Notes under the pieces: model-generated
Database searches by the model: none
Seen by the model: only the letters and a program-made list of their open reading frames with translations
What the model was told of the DNA's origin: nothing
Part shown: in pieces, positions 42,269-50,638 of the stretch
Layout: every line of letters begins with the position of its first letter
How positions within the stretch are numbered: the stretch's first letter is position 1
Assembly: GCF_003350405.1 (NCBI RefSeq)
Contig: NZ_QQAW01000004.1
Location: 272,216 to 336,215 of the forward strand
Direction of reading: 5' to 3'
Length of the DNA: 64,000 nt
Source of the DNA: Gluconacetobacter liquefaciens
GTDB lineage: Bacteria > Pseudomonadota > Alphaproteobacteria > Acetobacterales > Acetobacteraceae
Position numbers and translations under genes: made by a program

Positions 42269-44293
42269 TCAGATGGTCGCGCCTTCCCCGCCGATGGCAG
42301 GATCGGTGCGGCTGGGCCGCCCGCTCTCGCAATGACCGGCGAAGCGGAAAACACGGCCGCCCCCTGGCTCCAATTCCACCGTCAGGTCATACCAATGGTC
42401 GCTCCGGCCGATATCGATCGTGACATCGACCGATCCCTGAGGGGGTACCACGATCTCCCGCCGCATTTCCCCGTATGCGTCCGCGATCACAACTTTACCC
42501 GCAACGCCGACATGCTGGCCCAACCGCAGCACGACGACATTCGAAGATACCCCCACTTCCAAAATCGCAGCAAACCCGACACAGACCGCAAAGCGACGAT
42601 AGAAGCCGTTAGGGCCATGTATCGTCACCGGTTCGTTTCCCGTGCACGCAAAGACATGGCTGTCCCCGGCCCCGACCGTGTAATGGCGCACGCCCGCGCC
42701 ATCACGTACCCGGAACACAGCCCCCTGGTGACCGGCACAGCCCAGCCGAATCCTGCCATCAGCTTCCAGATCGGCATGAAGATCGTAAGGGAGGGGCCGA
42801 GCCGGGCGTGACCCGACTTCCTGCCGGGGCAGAACCTGCGGATCGGGAATGCCTGGCGGTGCTAGGCCACACGAAGCCCGGGTTCGAGCCGGATAGGAAG
42901 CCGTATCCGGTAGGGCCTCTGGCCATACCGGATCCCGACGTGTGAAGTCGAAGGCCGAAGTCAGGTCTCCACAGACCGCGCGACGCCAGGGCGTGATGTT
43001 CGGCGCAGTGACACCGAACCGCACCTCCAGAAAGCGCAGAACCGAGGTATGATCGAAGACCTGCGAATTAACCCAACCTCCCGTAATCCAGGGCGAGATC
43101 AGAAGAGCCGGCACCCTGGGGCCAAGGCCGACCGGTACGCCATCATACACCTCACCCGTCAGCGGAACGCTACTCGCTCCCCGCGCCTCCCCCACGGCTG
43201 GAACAGGAGGCGGAACATGGTCAAAAAAACCGTCATTTTCATCATAATTCAGGATAAAAACCGTCTTCGCCCATACATCCGGATGCCGCACGAAAACATC
43301 CATCAAGTGCGAAATCAGGACTTCCCCATAGCCGGGCGGCGCGTCGGGGTGTTCCGAGAGAGCCGTAGGCGGCACGATCCACGACACTTGCGGCAGGCGG
43401 CCGCTCGACACATCCCGCTCGAACGCCTCGACCAGGTACCGGCCCTCCGAACTGTTCATGTTCGCTCGATTGGACCCGGGAACGATCTGCCGCGCGCACT
43501 GATATTGCCAAGAACGCAGGTCCAGGTCACGAAAGGCGGCGAACGAGGCAATCGGGTTGTCACCGAAATTGTCGTATTCCTGATAAACCCGCCACGAGAC
43601 CCCGGCGGCCTGCAGCCGTTCAGGATAGGTCTCCCAGCGGAACGGCACAAAAGATGCGCGGTCATGCGCCATGTCGGCGGTCCAGTTGCCGTCATCGACA
43701 TTCTCGATCGTCTGTCGCCCCTGATCGCCCACGGCCAGCCCATTGGTACCGCTAAACAAATAGAGCCGGTTCGGATTGGTGGGCCCGAAGATCGAGGCAT
43801 GGTAGGCGTCGCAGATCGTGAATGCATCTGCCAACGCGTAGTAATAGGGAATGTCCGCTCGAGTGAAATGGCCCATCGTCATGGCCGTCTTGCGCGGTAC
43901 CCAGATATTCCAGTCGTCCCATGCCGACTGCGTACCTTTCCAGCTATGGTCAAGGCTGGCAAGGCACGCGCTGGACGTATGATCCGTATCGAAACGAAAG
44001 GGCAGTACGCGGCCGCCCTTCCCATCCGGCTGGGCGAAGACCGAACTCCCGTCCATCAGGCGCTCGGCCTTGGGATCGCCGTAGCCACGCACCCCGTTCA
44101 GGCAGCCGAAATAATGATCAAACGAGCGGTTCTCCTGCATCAGGATCACCACATGCTCCACATCCGCGATCGTGCCAGTCACATTATGCGGGGGAACGGC
44201 CATGGCCCGACGAAGGTTGTCGGGCAAAGCTTCCCCGGCCGCTAGGCCTGCACTGCATTGCAGAAAACGGCGGCGTCCGAGGGTAAGTGCCAT
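42269..44293 (-). CDS. Phospholipase C (phosphocholine-specific type), Tat-exported
   Basis: 674 residues from ATG 44293. The N-terminus MALTLGRRRFLQCSAGLAA is a twin-arginine signal. The phosphoesterase domain contains VEHVVILMQENRSFDHYFG, DHSWKGTQSAWDDW, CDAYHASIFGPTNPNR and NYDENDGFFDHVPPP, which are metal and active-site blocks of bacterial PLC/AcpA enzymes. The C-terminal 150 residues hold two small beta domains of the type found at the end of phosphocholine-specific phospholipases (RFAVCVGF, then YDLTVELEPGGGRVFRFAGH). It lies 7 bp downstream of a TonB-dependent receptor gene and is expected to be co-expressed. A role in releasing phosphate or choline head groups from lipids is likely. 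Confidence 0.92.
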   Translation of the reverse strand: MALTLGRRRFLQCSAGLAAGEALPDNLRRAMAVPPHNVTGTIADVEHVVILMQENRSFDHYFGCLNGVRGYGDPKAERLMDGSSVFAQPDGKGGRVLPFRFDTDHTSSACLASLDHSWKGTQSAWDDWNIWVPRKTAMTMGHFTRADIPYYYALADAFTICDAYHASIFGPTNPNRLYLFSGTNGLAVGDQGRQTIENVDDGNWTADMAHDRASFVPFRWETYPERLQAAGVSWRVYQEYDNFGDNPIASFAAFRDLDLRSWQYQCARQIVPGSNRANMNSSEGRYLVEAFERDVSSGRLPQVSWIVPPTALSEHPDAPPGYGEVLISHLMDVFVRHPDVWAKTVFILNYDENDGFFDHVPPPVPAVGEARGASSVPLTGEVYDGVPVGLGPRVPALLISPWITGGWVNSQVFDHTSVLRFLEVRFGVTAPNITPWRRAVCGDLTSAFDFTRRDPVWPEALPDTASYPARTRASCGLAPPGIPDPQVLPRQEVGSRPARPLPYDLHADLEADGRIRLGCAGHQGAVFRVRDGAGVRHYTVGAGDSHVFACTGNEPVTIHGPNGFYRRFAVCVGFAAILEVGVSSNVVVLRLGQHVGVAGKVVIADAYGEMRREIVVPPQGSVDVTIDIGRSDHWYDLTVELEPGGGRVFRFAGHCESGRPSRTDPAIGGEGATI

Positions 44294-44300
44294 CAATCTG

Positions 44301-46730
44301 TCAGAAATGCTTACGCAGGGTAAAGAACACCATGCGCGGCGCACCCGCCTGCAACGTGGCAAATGTATGCGCGGGATCCGAGAACACGAACCCGTTGGTG
44401 CCCACTGATGCCACATAACGCTTGTCGAACAGATTGCTCACATTCACCTGCGCATCCACGCCACGCAACACCCAGTTGTTGCTATGGAAACGATAGCCCA
44501 CATTCAGGTTGAACACGTCATTCGCCGGCACCCATGCATCGTTCAGATACGTATAAGACCGCTTGTCCTGAAACTGCATATTGATGTTACCCCAGATCGA
44601 CCCGTCATCATAGCCGATCTGCACATTCGCCAGGTTGCGCGGCATGCCCACCACGTCCTTGCCCCTGGTGGCGTAAATGGTCCCACCGCTATTGACGTTG
44701 TCGTTATATTTCGAGTCGTTGAAAGCATAGGAGGCATAAATCGACCAATTGGGCGCGAACTGGTAGTTGAAGGCGAGATCGACGCCGCGTGCGGTCACAC
44801 CACCGACATTGGCCAGAGCCGAGGCGTTGCCCTGCACGCCAGTGCCCTGAGTGATAGTCAGCAGCCGGTTTTCGAACTCGACATAATAGCCCGTGATCGA
44901 GGCCTGGATATTATGGTCGTGATAGCGATAACCGATTTCCTCGGAATAGGACATTTCCGGCTTAAGCTTGTTCCTGATCGCTTCATAGCCTGCGATCGTC
45001 GTGGCGAACGGACTGGTCGCCCCGGTGTTAGAATTGTCGAACGCCGCCATGTTGCGCGCGAAATCCGCGAACACCTCATTATGCGCATTGACGCGATAAT
45101 TGGCACCGACCTGCGGCAGAAACCCGTTACTCGCCTCTATCGAACCAGACGGATAGCCGTCATCCCCCTTCACACCAAAGATATTGCTCCCGATCTGGCG
45201 CGCCTTGTTGTCCACGATCAGCGACCGGAAACCGTAATTCAGTTTCAAGGCCGGCGTGATCTGCCACGTATCCTGTAGGTGGACCTGATAGGTCTTGGTA
45301 TTGAATGCGCCCTGCCACTGGGTGGCAAACCAGTTATTCTGGTACCAATAGGTGCTGCTTGGCGTTCCATCCAGACCCAGAGGATAGAAGCGGCGGGCCT
45401 GTTCGAAATCGTTATTCTCGAACCAGAATCCACCTTCGATCGTATGATGGCCAGCCTTGTATGTCAGGCCGCCGAGAAAACCTTCACGATGGATATCATA
45501 CTCGGTGGTCCGCACCGAAAGCGGCGAGCCACCCAATGCCGCCGGCGTCGCCTGATACGGTGTTGCCCACACGCCTTCACCGCTATTGGTATGGCCATAA
45601 ACCGACGCAAACCCGGTGAGGTTGGGGGCTAGGTCGAAATCCAACCGTCCATAACCCATCGCGTCCTGACGCAGCCCCGCCGCATTGTAATAGACAAAAT
45701 CCGGATAGCTGCCGTAATTGGTATTACCGATTCCCGCCGGATAAGGCGTACCGTTTTGGTAAGCATAACCGATCTGCTTGGCCAGATTATAATTTCCGGT
45801 AATATTGTCGACTCGGTATCCGTATTTCGCAATCGTCGCCAATGACAGGTCCTGATAATCGTTTTCCTGTCGCAGCGACCAGTCCCCGAACAGCGTCAGC
45901 TTCACATGCTCACCGAACGGCTGGATGAACTTGGCGTTGGCCTGCTGCTGGCGCTGGATACCATCGCCCTTCCACTTGTTGGCATCCTGATAATCATAGG
46001 AGACATAGAACTTCCCGCCACCGGGCAGCATGCCGCTATTGACCCGCATGAACGTGCGCCAGGTTCCGGCGGAGCCAACCGTTCCCGCCACATCCACGCC
46101 AAACTTGCTGGTCGGGTCGATCGAGGTGAATTCCAGCGCACCACCTAGGTTGTTCGAAGCCGCTACACCCACCGACCCGGCTCCCTGGGTCAGAGTTGCA
46201 CGCCCGTTATTCTCGGTCTGGAGCGCCCGGCCGATCGACAACCCGTTATCATTCCCATAAGCCAGATTACCCAGCGGCACGCCATCCATCGTGAAGCCCA
46301 GCCGGCTCTGGTCGAACCCGCGGATAATGATCTGCTGCGACCATTCATAAGACCCCAGAGGGTCCGACGAAGTGAACATGACGCCCGGCAGTTTCGAAAG
46401 TGCCTTGAAAGGGCTGGTGCCCGGCACATATTGCTGGATAGCCAGATGCGACACAGTCTGCGTTTCACGCGCGGCCCCCGCCCCCAGCACCACGATCGCC
46501 TCGTTCCCGCTGGCCACATGCGCTACCGGGGCCGGCACGGCGGCGAGACGCGCCACCGCAACCGGCGCCGCAGCTTTCGGCGCGGCCTGGGTCTGCACGG
46601 GAATTGCCCGCGCATGCGTGATGGGCTTGCGAACCTTGTTTTTCTGGCTCGCAGTGGCCGCTGTCGCCCCCTGATGAATCATCGTGGCGGCAAGGCAGGT
46701 GGTCACGAAAAGGACTGCGCTCTTGTTCAT
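44301..46730 (-). CDS. TonB-dependent outer membrane receptor
   Basis: 809 residues. A signal peptide (about 1-24) is followed by a long Ala/Pro/Val-rich linker, then the plug domain (about residues 80-200, with PFKALSKLPGVMFTSSDPLG, IIIRGFDQSRLGFTMDGVPLG and GAGSVGVAASNNLGGALEF). The beta-barrel follows, ending in the typical SNLFDKRYVASVG and a terminal Phe (FFTLRKHF). The ligand is not evident. Coupling to the phospholipase gene suggests import of a released phosphorus- or choline-containing product, or of a metal needed by the enzyme; this is inference only. Confidence 0.94.
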   Translation of the reverse strand: MNKSAVLFVTTCLAATMIHQGATAATASQKNKVRKPITHARAIPVQTQAAPKAAAPVAVARLAAVPAPVAHVASGNEAIVVLGAGAARETQTVSHLAIQQYVPGTSPFKALSKLPGVMFTSSDPLGSYEWSQQIIIRGFDQSRLGFTMDGVPLGNLAYGNDNGLSIGRALQTENNGRATLTQGAGSVGVAASNNLGGALEFTSIDPTSKFGVDVAGTVGSAGTWRTFMRVNSGMLPGGGKFYVSYDYQDANKWKGDGIQRQQQANAKFIQPFGEHVKLTLFGDWSLRQENDYQDLSLATIAKYGYRVDNITGNYNLAKQIGYAYQNGTPYPAGIGNTNYGSYPDFVYYNAAGLRQDAMGYGRLDFDLAPNLTGFASVYGHTNSGEGVWATPYQATPAALGGSPLSVRTTEYDIHREGFLGGLTYKAGHHTIEGGFWFENNDFEQARRFYPLGLDGTPSSTYWYQNNWFATQWQGAFNTKTYQVHLQDTWQITPALKLNYGFRSLIVDNKARQIGSNIFGVKGDDGYPSGSIEASNGFLPQVGANYRVNAHNEVFADFARNMAAFDNSNTGATSPFATTIAGYEAIRNKLKPEMSYSEEIGYRYHDHNIQASITGYYVEFENRLLTITQGTGVQGNASALANVGGVTARGVDLAFNYQFAPNWSIYASYAFNDSKYNDNVNSGGTIYATRGKDVVGMPRNLANVQIGYDDGSIWGNINMQFQDKRSYTYLNDAWVPANDVFNLNVGYRFHSNNWVLRGVDAQVNVSNLFDKRYVASVGTNGFVFSDPAHTFATLQAGAPRMVFFTLRKHF

Positions 46731-47064
46731 ATCGCTCCATCCAACTGGCTGCGCCTCGTCAGGAAGCGGCCTCCGGCTGATAATGGCTTAATATGATTGG
46801 CGCCCGAGCAGGTCTCGTTATGATTTCATGACAATCATTTCTTTTCCATCCGACTTATTTGTGTAACATTATATTCAGAACAGGTAAAAATAAGAACAAA
46901 CTCATCGAGATGACGGGCAACGAAACGAAACAGGATCGCGACGTTTGCATTTCCCCTGCTGATCGGATCAGCAACCCATACGCCTTTCCAGGCAATTGAT
47001 TGGCTTCCGAGAAAAAGGGGTGCGGACGCTTGGTTTGGTCTCAAGCACGTCCAGAAGTATCCTG
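46731..47064. other. Upstream region of the TonB receptor operon
   Basis: 334 bp without a gene. On the minus strand it carries TTGTCATGAAATCATAAC (around 46818-46834), which resembles the first half and linker of a Pho box but lacks a properly spaced second half. No cobalamin or other riboswitch motif was recognised. The promoter for the receptor/phospholipase operon must lie here. Confidence 0.45.
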
Positions 47065-47766
47065 ATGCCCGCACCCGGAAAACAATCGGATAGCCACCCT
47101 CTTGACCGGCCTGTCTGGCAGGCCCTGATAGCTCGTCAGAGCAGTCTCGCCATCACCTGCGGTGAGGTCCTACGATTCGATCCCGCCAATGGCCCGTTCG
47201 CGGCGGCCTGCGACGGAGTCTGCAGCTGCTCTGCGCGATCTGGCCCATCTGGCGGCGGAGGGAGAAATCTGGCTGCTGGAAAAACACCGCCCCTGGCCAT
47301 CCCCGGACAGACCCTGCTCGAGCGGGCCGACTCCACGCAGATAATGGCCTGCATGACCACTACTGCCCCACGCCGCTTTCAGATCTTGGAAGAGGGCATC
47401 GACGAGGCGGAGGAAATGCTGGCGCTGGTAACAATGACGACACAACCCGGCGCCTATCGCCCCCGCACACACGCACCAGGCCATTTCATGGGTATCCGCG
47501 ACAAAGGCCGCCTGGTAGCGATGGTCGGCGAACGCACGTAACCGGCAGAATTTGCCGAAGTCAGCGGCGTATGCACCTATCCCGAGCATCGCGGGCGCGG
47601 TTATGCCGGATTCCTGATGCGGGAAGTCGCTACCCGCATCCTGGCGCGTGGAACCACGTCCTTCCTGCATTGCTACGCAACCAATGCCGGCACGATCACC
47701 CTGTACGAATCCCTGGGATTCGCGCCCTTCCAGACTGTCGCCGCCGCCGTCTTCTCGTCCGCCTGA
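47065..47766 (+). pseudogene. GNAT-family acetyltransferase, multiply disrupted
   Basis: Pieces of one acetyltransferase can be followed across frames. The first segment (SHPLDRPVWQALIARQSSLAI) is in frame 1. The middle (SAAALRDLAHLAAEGEIWLL) is in another frame between about 47207 and 47320. The third returns to frame 1 (RFQILEEGIDEAEEMLALV, APGHFMGIRDKGRLVAMVGERT) and ends at a TAA (47539-47541). The acetyl-CoA-binding half continues in the same frame after that stop (EVSGVCTYPEHRGRGYAGFL, then NAGTITLYESLGFAPF) to a TGA at 47764. Two compensating frameshifts plus a nonsense codon indicate a decayed gene. Confidence 0.85.
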
Positions 47767-47802
47767 CTGGTGGGCCTAATATTTTTCCACGGCACGGACG
47801 TG

Positions 47803-47832
47803 AAAAAGGCGGGGCGACAAGATCACCCCGCC
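47803..47832 (-). terminator. Intrinsic terminator of the RND efflux operon
   Basis: Stem GGCGGGG (47808-47814) / CCCCGCC (47826-47832) with, on the minus strand, TTTTT directly after the stem. It lies 30 bp beyond the stop of the outer-membrane efflux gene. Confidence 0.85.
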
Positions 47833-47861
47833 CCTCTGGCTTCCCCGTCCGTTATCGCGCG

Positions 47862-49460
47862 CTAGCGCCGGTTCTGTACCGGTGCCGTTCCGGTAGTGAG
47901 TGCCGGGGCCCCGCCGCTCAGATTGTCGAACGGTGTCTCGTCCCGCACGCTGTCGATGCCACCGGCCGGAGCGGGATGATGCAGCCCGTCATATTGCAGC
48001 ACCGAGAACGTCATCGTCTGGTCCGGCGTCGGCAGCAGCCGGTCGTTCCAGCCACCGCCAAGCGCGCGGATCAGCCCGATTTCCGCCTGGAAATAGCGTG
48101 TCTCGACCTGCACCTGCGCAATCTGGGCCTCCAGTGCCGCTTCCTGGGCGATGATCGCGTCCAGATAGGCGGACACTCCCCCCTTATAGAGGGTCATGGT
48201 CATGGTCTGCATATCCAGCGCCGCAGACGTTGCCGCCTTCAGGCGGTCATTCTCGGCCCACAGCCGGTTGGTGCGCGAAAGCCCGTCTTCCACCTCGCGG
48301 AACGCCGCGAGAACCGAAGACCGGTAATGATCGCGCGTCTCGCGATAGCTGGCCCAGGATGCCTGCAAGGCCGCGCGGCGCATGCCGCCCTCGAAGATCG
48401 GCATCGAGGCGGAAGCACCATAGGACCACATGCTGTTTGCCAGATTGGCCAGATCGAACCCATTGGCATCGAACCCGCCATTGGCATGGAGCGAGATATG
48501 CGGATAGAACGCCGCCCGCGAAACCCCGATGGCGCGATTGGCCTGTGCCATCTCGCGTTCCGCCGAAGCGACGTCCGGGCGCCTCTGCAACAGGTCGGAG
48601 GGCACACCGACCGGGATATGGGCGCGCACGAACGTCAATGTATCGGTCGGCGCGATGTGGAAATCGGACGGTGCGCTGTTGGTCAGTACCGCGATCGCAT
48701 GTTCCGTCACCTCACGCTCGGCCTGGATGTCCAGTTCCGCCGCCTGGGTCACATACAGGCGGTTCTGGGCACGGGCGAGGTCGAGACGCGGCGCCGCCTG
48801 GTTGACGAGCTGCGTCTGCGTCACCTTCAGGGCCTGCTGGTAATAGGCGATGGATTTGCGATAGATCGCATCCTGCGCGTCATAGCCACGCAATGCGACG
48901 TAATCGCTGGCCAGTTCCGACTGCAGGCTCAGTCGCGCACCGGCGTAATCGGCTGCCTTCTCCTGGGCGGAAAACTTCGCCATGCGCACCTGGTTGCGGA
49001 TCTCCGACCAGAAATCCGGCTCCCACGACGCCAGGCCGCCATAGAACTCGTCGGTCTGCGTCAACGCTCCCTTGTAACGGAACAGCCGGTCGGCCGACTG
49101 CTTGTTGTCCGACGCCCCGAAGGCCAGACCGAAATGCGGCAGCAGGTCCGCGCGCGCGCTCATGACCATGGCCCGCGCCTGGACGAAGCGCTCGGCCGCC
49201 GCCTGCAAATCCGCGTTCGCGGCAACGGCCCTGTCTTCCAGAGCGTCGAGCTGCGGATCATGCAGCAGCGTCCACCAGTCGGAAGGCAGTTGCGTGTCCG
49301 CCGGCGTCGCTGTGGCGAACGCCCCCTGACCATGCCAGCTTGCGGGCACGATATAGGTCGGGGGATGGTAGGCGGGCGCCAGATCGCAGGCGGACAGCGC
49401 CGCCAGCGACAGCATCGCCCCGCCGGACAGCATGGTCCGGCGCAGAGACCGCATGATCAT
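47862..49460 (-). CDS. Efflux outer-membrane lipoprotein (NodT/OprM type)
   Basis: 532 residues. The signal peptide ends in a lipobox (LSLAALSAC), giving a lipid-anchored N-terminus. The mature protein starts with the family phrase DLAPAYHPPTYIVPASW and contains two repeated TolC-like units (DPQLDALEDRAVAANADLQAA, RLDLARAQNRLYVTQAAELD, IPVGVPSDLLQRRPDVASAER, RAAFYPHISLHANGGFD). It forms the exit duct of a tripartite pump. Its start overlaps the adaptor gene stop as ATGA. Confidence 0.94.
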   Translation of the reverse strand: MIMRSLRRTMLSGGAMLSLAALSACDLAPAYHPPTYIVPASWHGQGAFATATPADTQLPSDWWTLLHDPQLDALEDRAVAANADLQAAAERFVQARAMVMSARADLLPHFGLAFGASDNKQSADRLFRYKGALTQTDEFYGGLASWEPDFWSEIRNQVRMAKFSAQEKAADYAGARLSLQSELASDYVALRGYDAQDAIYRKSIAYYQQALKVTQTQLVNQAAPRLDLARAQNRLYVTQAAELDIQAEREVTEHAIAVLTNSAPSDFHIAPTDTLTFVRAHIPVGVPSDLLQRRPDVASAEREMAQANRAIGVSRAAFYPHISLHANGGFDANGFDLANLANSMWSYGASASMPIFEGGMRRAALQASWASYRETRDHYRSSVLAAFREVEDGLSRTNRLWAENDRLKAATSAALDMQTMTMTLYKGGVSAYLDAIIAQEAALEAQIAQVQVETRYFQAEIGLIRALGGGWNDRLLPTPDQTMTFSVLQYDGLHHPAPAGGIDSVRDETPFDNLSGGAPALTTGTAPVQNRR

Positions 49461-50638
49461 CCCTCGATTTCCTCGTCTTCCTGGTCGTACCCCTTGGCCG
49501 GCTGGACGACATGCACCTTCTGCCCCTCCAGCAGGTCCGCCGGCGGGTTGTTGATGATCCGGTCAGAGGGCGAGACCCCCGACGTCACGTCGGTCTCGGC
49601 ATCGGCCATCCGCCCCACCTGGATGTTGTGGTAATGCACCACATCGTTGGCATCCAGCACCGCGACCTGCATGCCCTTCTCTTCGAACACGAGGGCGGCC
49701 GTCGGAATCTGGAACACGCCTGGCGTCGAGGGTGCGGTCATCTTCACCGACGCGAAGGTGCCCGGCCACAGCTCATGCCTGTCGTTATCTATGGTAAATT
49801 CCGTAATCGCCGTGCGGGTGTTGGGATCATATCCCCGCGCGATGGTCAGGAAATCGGCCTTGAAGGTCCGGTTTGCAAACTGCGGAACGCTGACCTCCGC
49901 CGTCATGCCCGGCTTGAGAATATAGGAGAACGTCTCGGGCACCGACACGAACAGGCGCATCTTGTGCATGTCCGATACGGTGAAGAGCTGGCTGGCATCG
50001 CCGTTGCTGCCATGCTCCCCTGCCCCGCTGCTGACATAGTCGCCCACATTGATGTCGCGCGACGTCACCACACCGTCGAAGGGGGCTACGATGGTCTTGA
50101 AGCGTTCCAGCGCCTCGAACTGATCGACCTTGTGCTCGGCCGCCTGCATCTGCGCCAGCCCGGCCTTCTCGTTCGCATCGGCCACCGAGACCGACTGGCC
50201 CGACACCGCCTGCGACTTGCCCATGGCCCGCCAGCGGTTGGCACTGACCACGGTGAGGTTGTACTTGGCCTGGGCTTCCGCCAGATCGGCCTTGGCCTGG
50301 GCGTATTGGGCGTCCAGGCTGGGCGCGTTGATTTCGGCCAGTACGTCGCCGGTCTTCACCTCGGCGCCGTAATCCTTGTACCACATCTTCACATAGCCCG
50401 ATGCCTGCGGGAAAAGCGGGGCCTGATACCAGGCATCGATATTCCCCGGCAGCGTCAGGGTGACGGTCTTCGGCGAAGGCTTCGCCTGGATCACCGCGAC
50501 ATCGGGCAGCGCATTGCGCACTGTCTCGGCGCGCAGTTCCGTCACCGCATGAACCCGGGTGACCACCTGATAGCCGACCAGCCCGACCAGGACACATGCC
50601 CCGGTGGCCAGAAGGGTGTTGCGTGACAGGGAAGCCAT
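49457..50638 (-). CDS. RND efflux periplasmic adaptor (MFP)
   Basis: 393 residues from ATG 50638, which overlaps the transporter stop as TGATG; the frame continues upstream inside the transporter gene. A membrane anchor (LLATGACVLVGLVGYQVV) is followed by the barrel-lipoyl pattern (LPGNIDAWYQAPLFPQASGYV, KTGDVLAEINAPSLDAQYAQA), a helical hairpin (residues about 125-190) and FKTIVAPFDGVVTSRDINVG. The MPQ-like end is acidic (YDQEDEEIEG). It links the RND pump to the outer-membrane channel. Confidence 0.93.
   Translation of the reverse strand: MASLSRNTLLATGACVLVGLVGYQVVTRVHAVTELRAETVRNALPDVAVIQAKPSPKTVTLTLPGNIDAWYQAPLFPQASGYVKMWYKDYGAEVKTGDVLAEINAPSLDAQYAQAKADLAEAQAKYNLTVVSANRWRAMGKSQAVSGQSVSVADANEKAGLAQMQAAEHKVDQFEALERFKTIVAPFDGVVTSRDINVGDYVSSGAGEHGSNGDASQLFTVSDMHKMRLFVSVPETFSYILKPGMTAEVSVPQFANRTFKADFLTIARGYDPNTRTAITEFTIDNDRHELWPGTFASVKMTAPSTPGVFQIPTAALVFEEKGMQVAVLDANDVVHYHNIQVGRMADAETDVTSGVSPSDRIINNPPADLLEGQKVHVVQPAKGYDQEDEEIEG

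Noticed and set aside
42875..42900. A GGTTCGAG-like tRNA T-loop sequence
   Set aside because: It lies inside the phospholipase gene and has no acceptor stem or other arms around it.
46818..46834. A Pho-box-like sequence upstream of the TonB receptor
   Set aside because: Only the first half-site and linker match; the second CAT repeat comes after 8 bp instead of 11.
46731..47000. Possible cobalamin riboswitch upstream of a TonB receptor
   Set aside because: The B12-box core sequences are not present.
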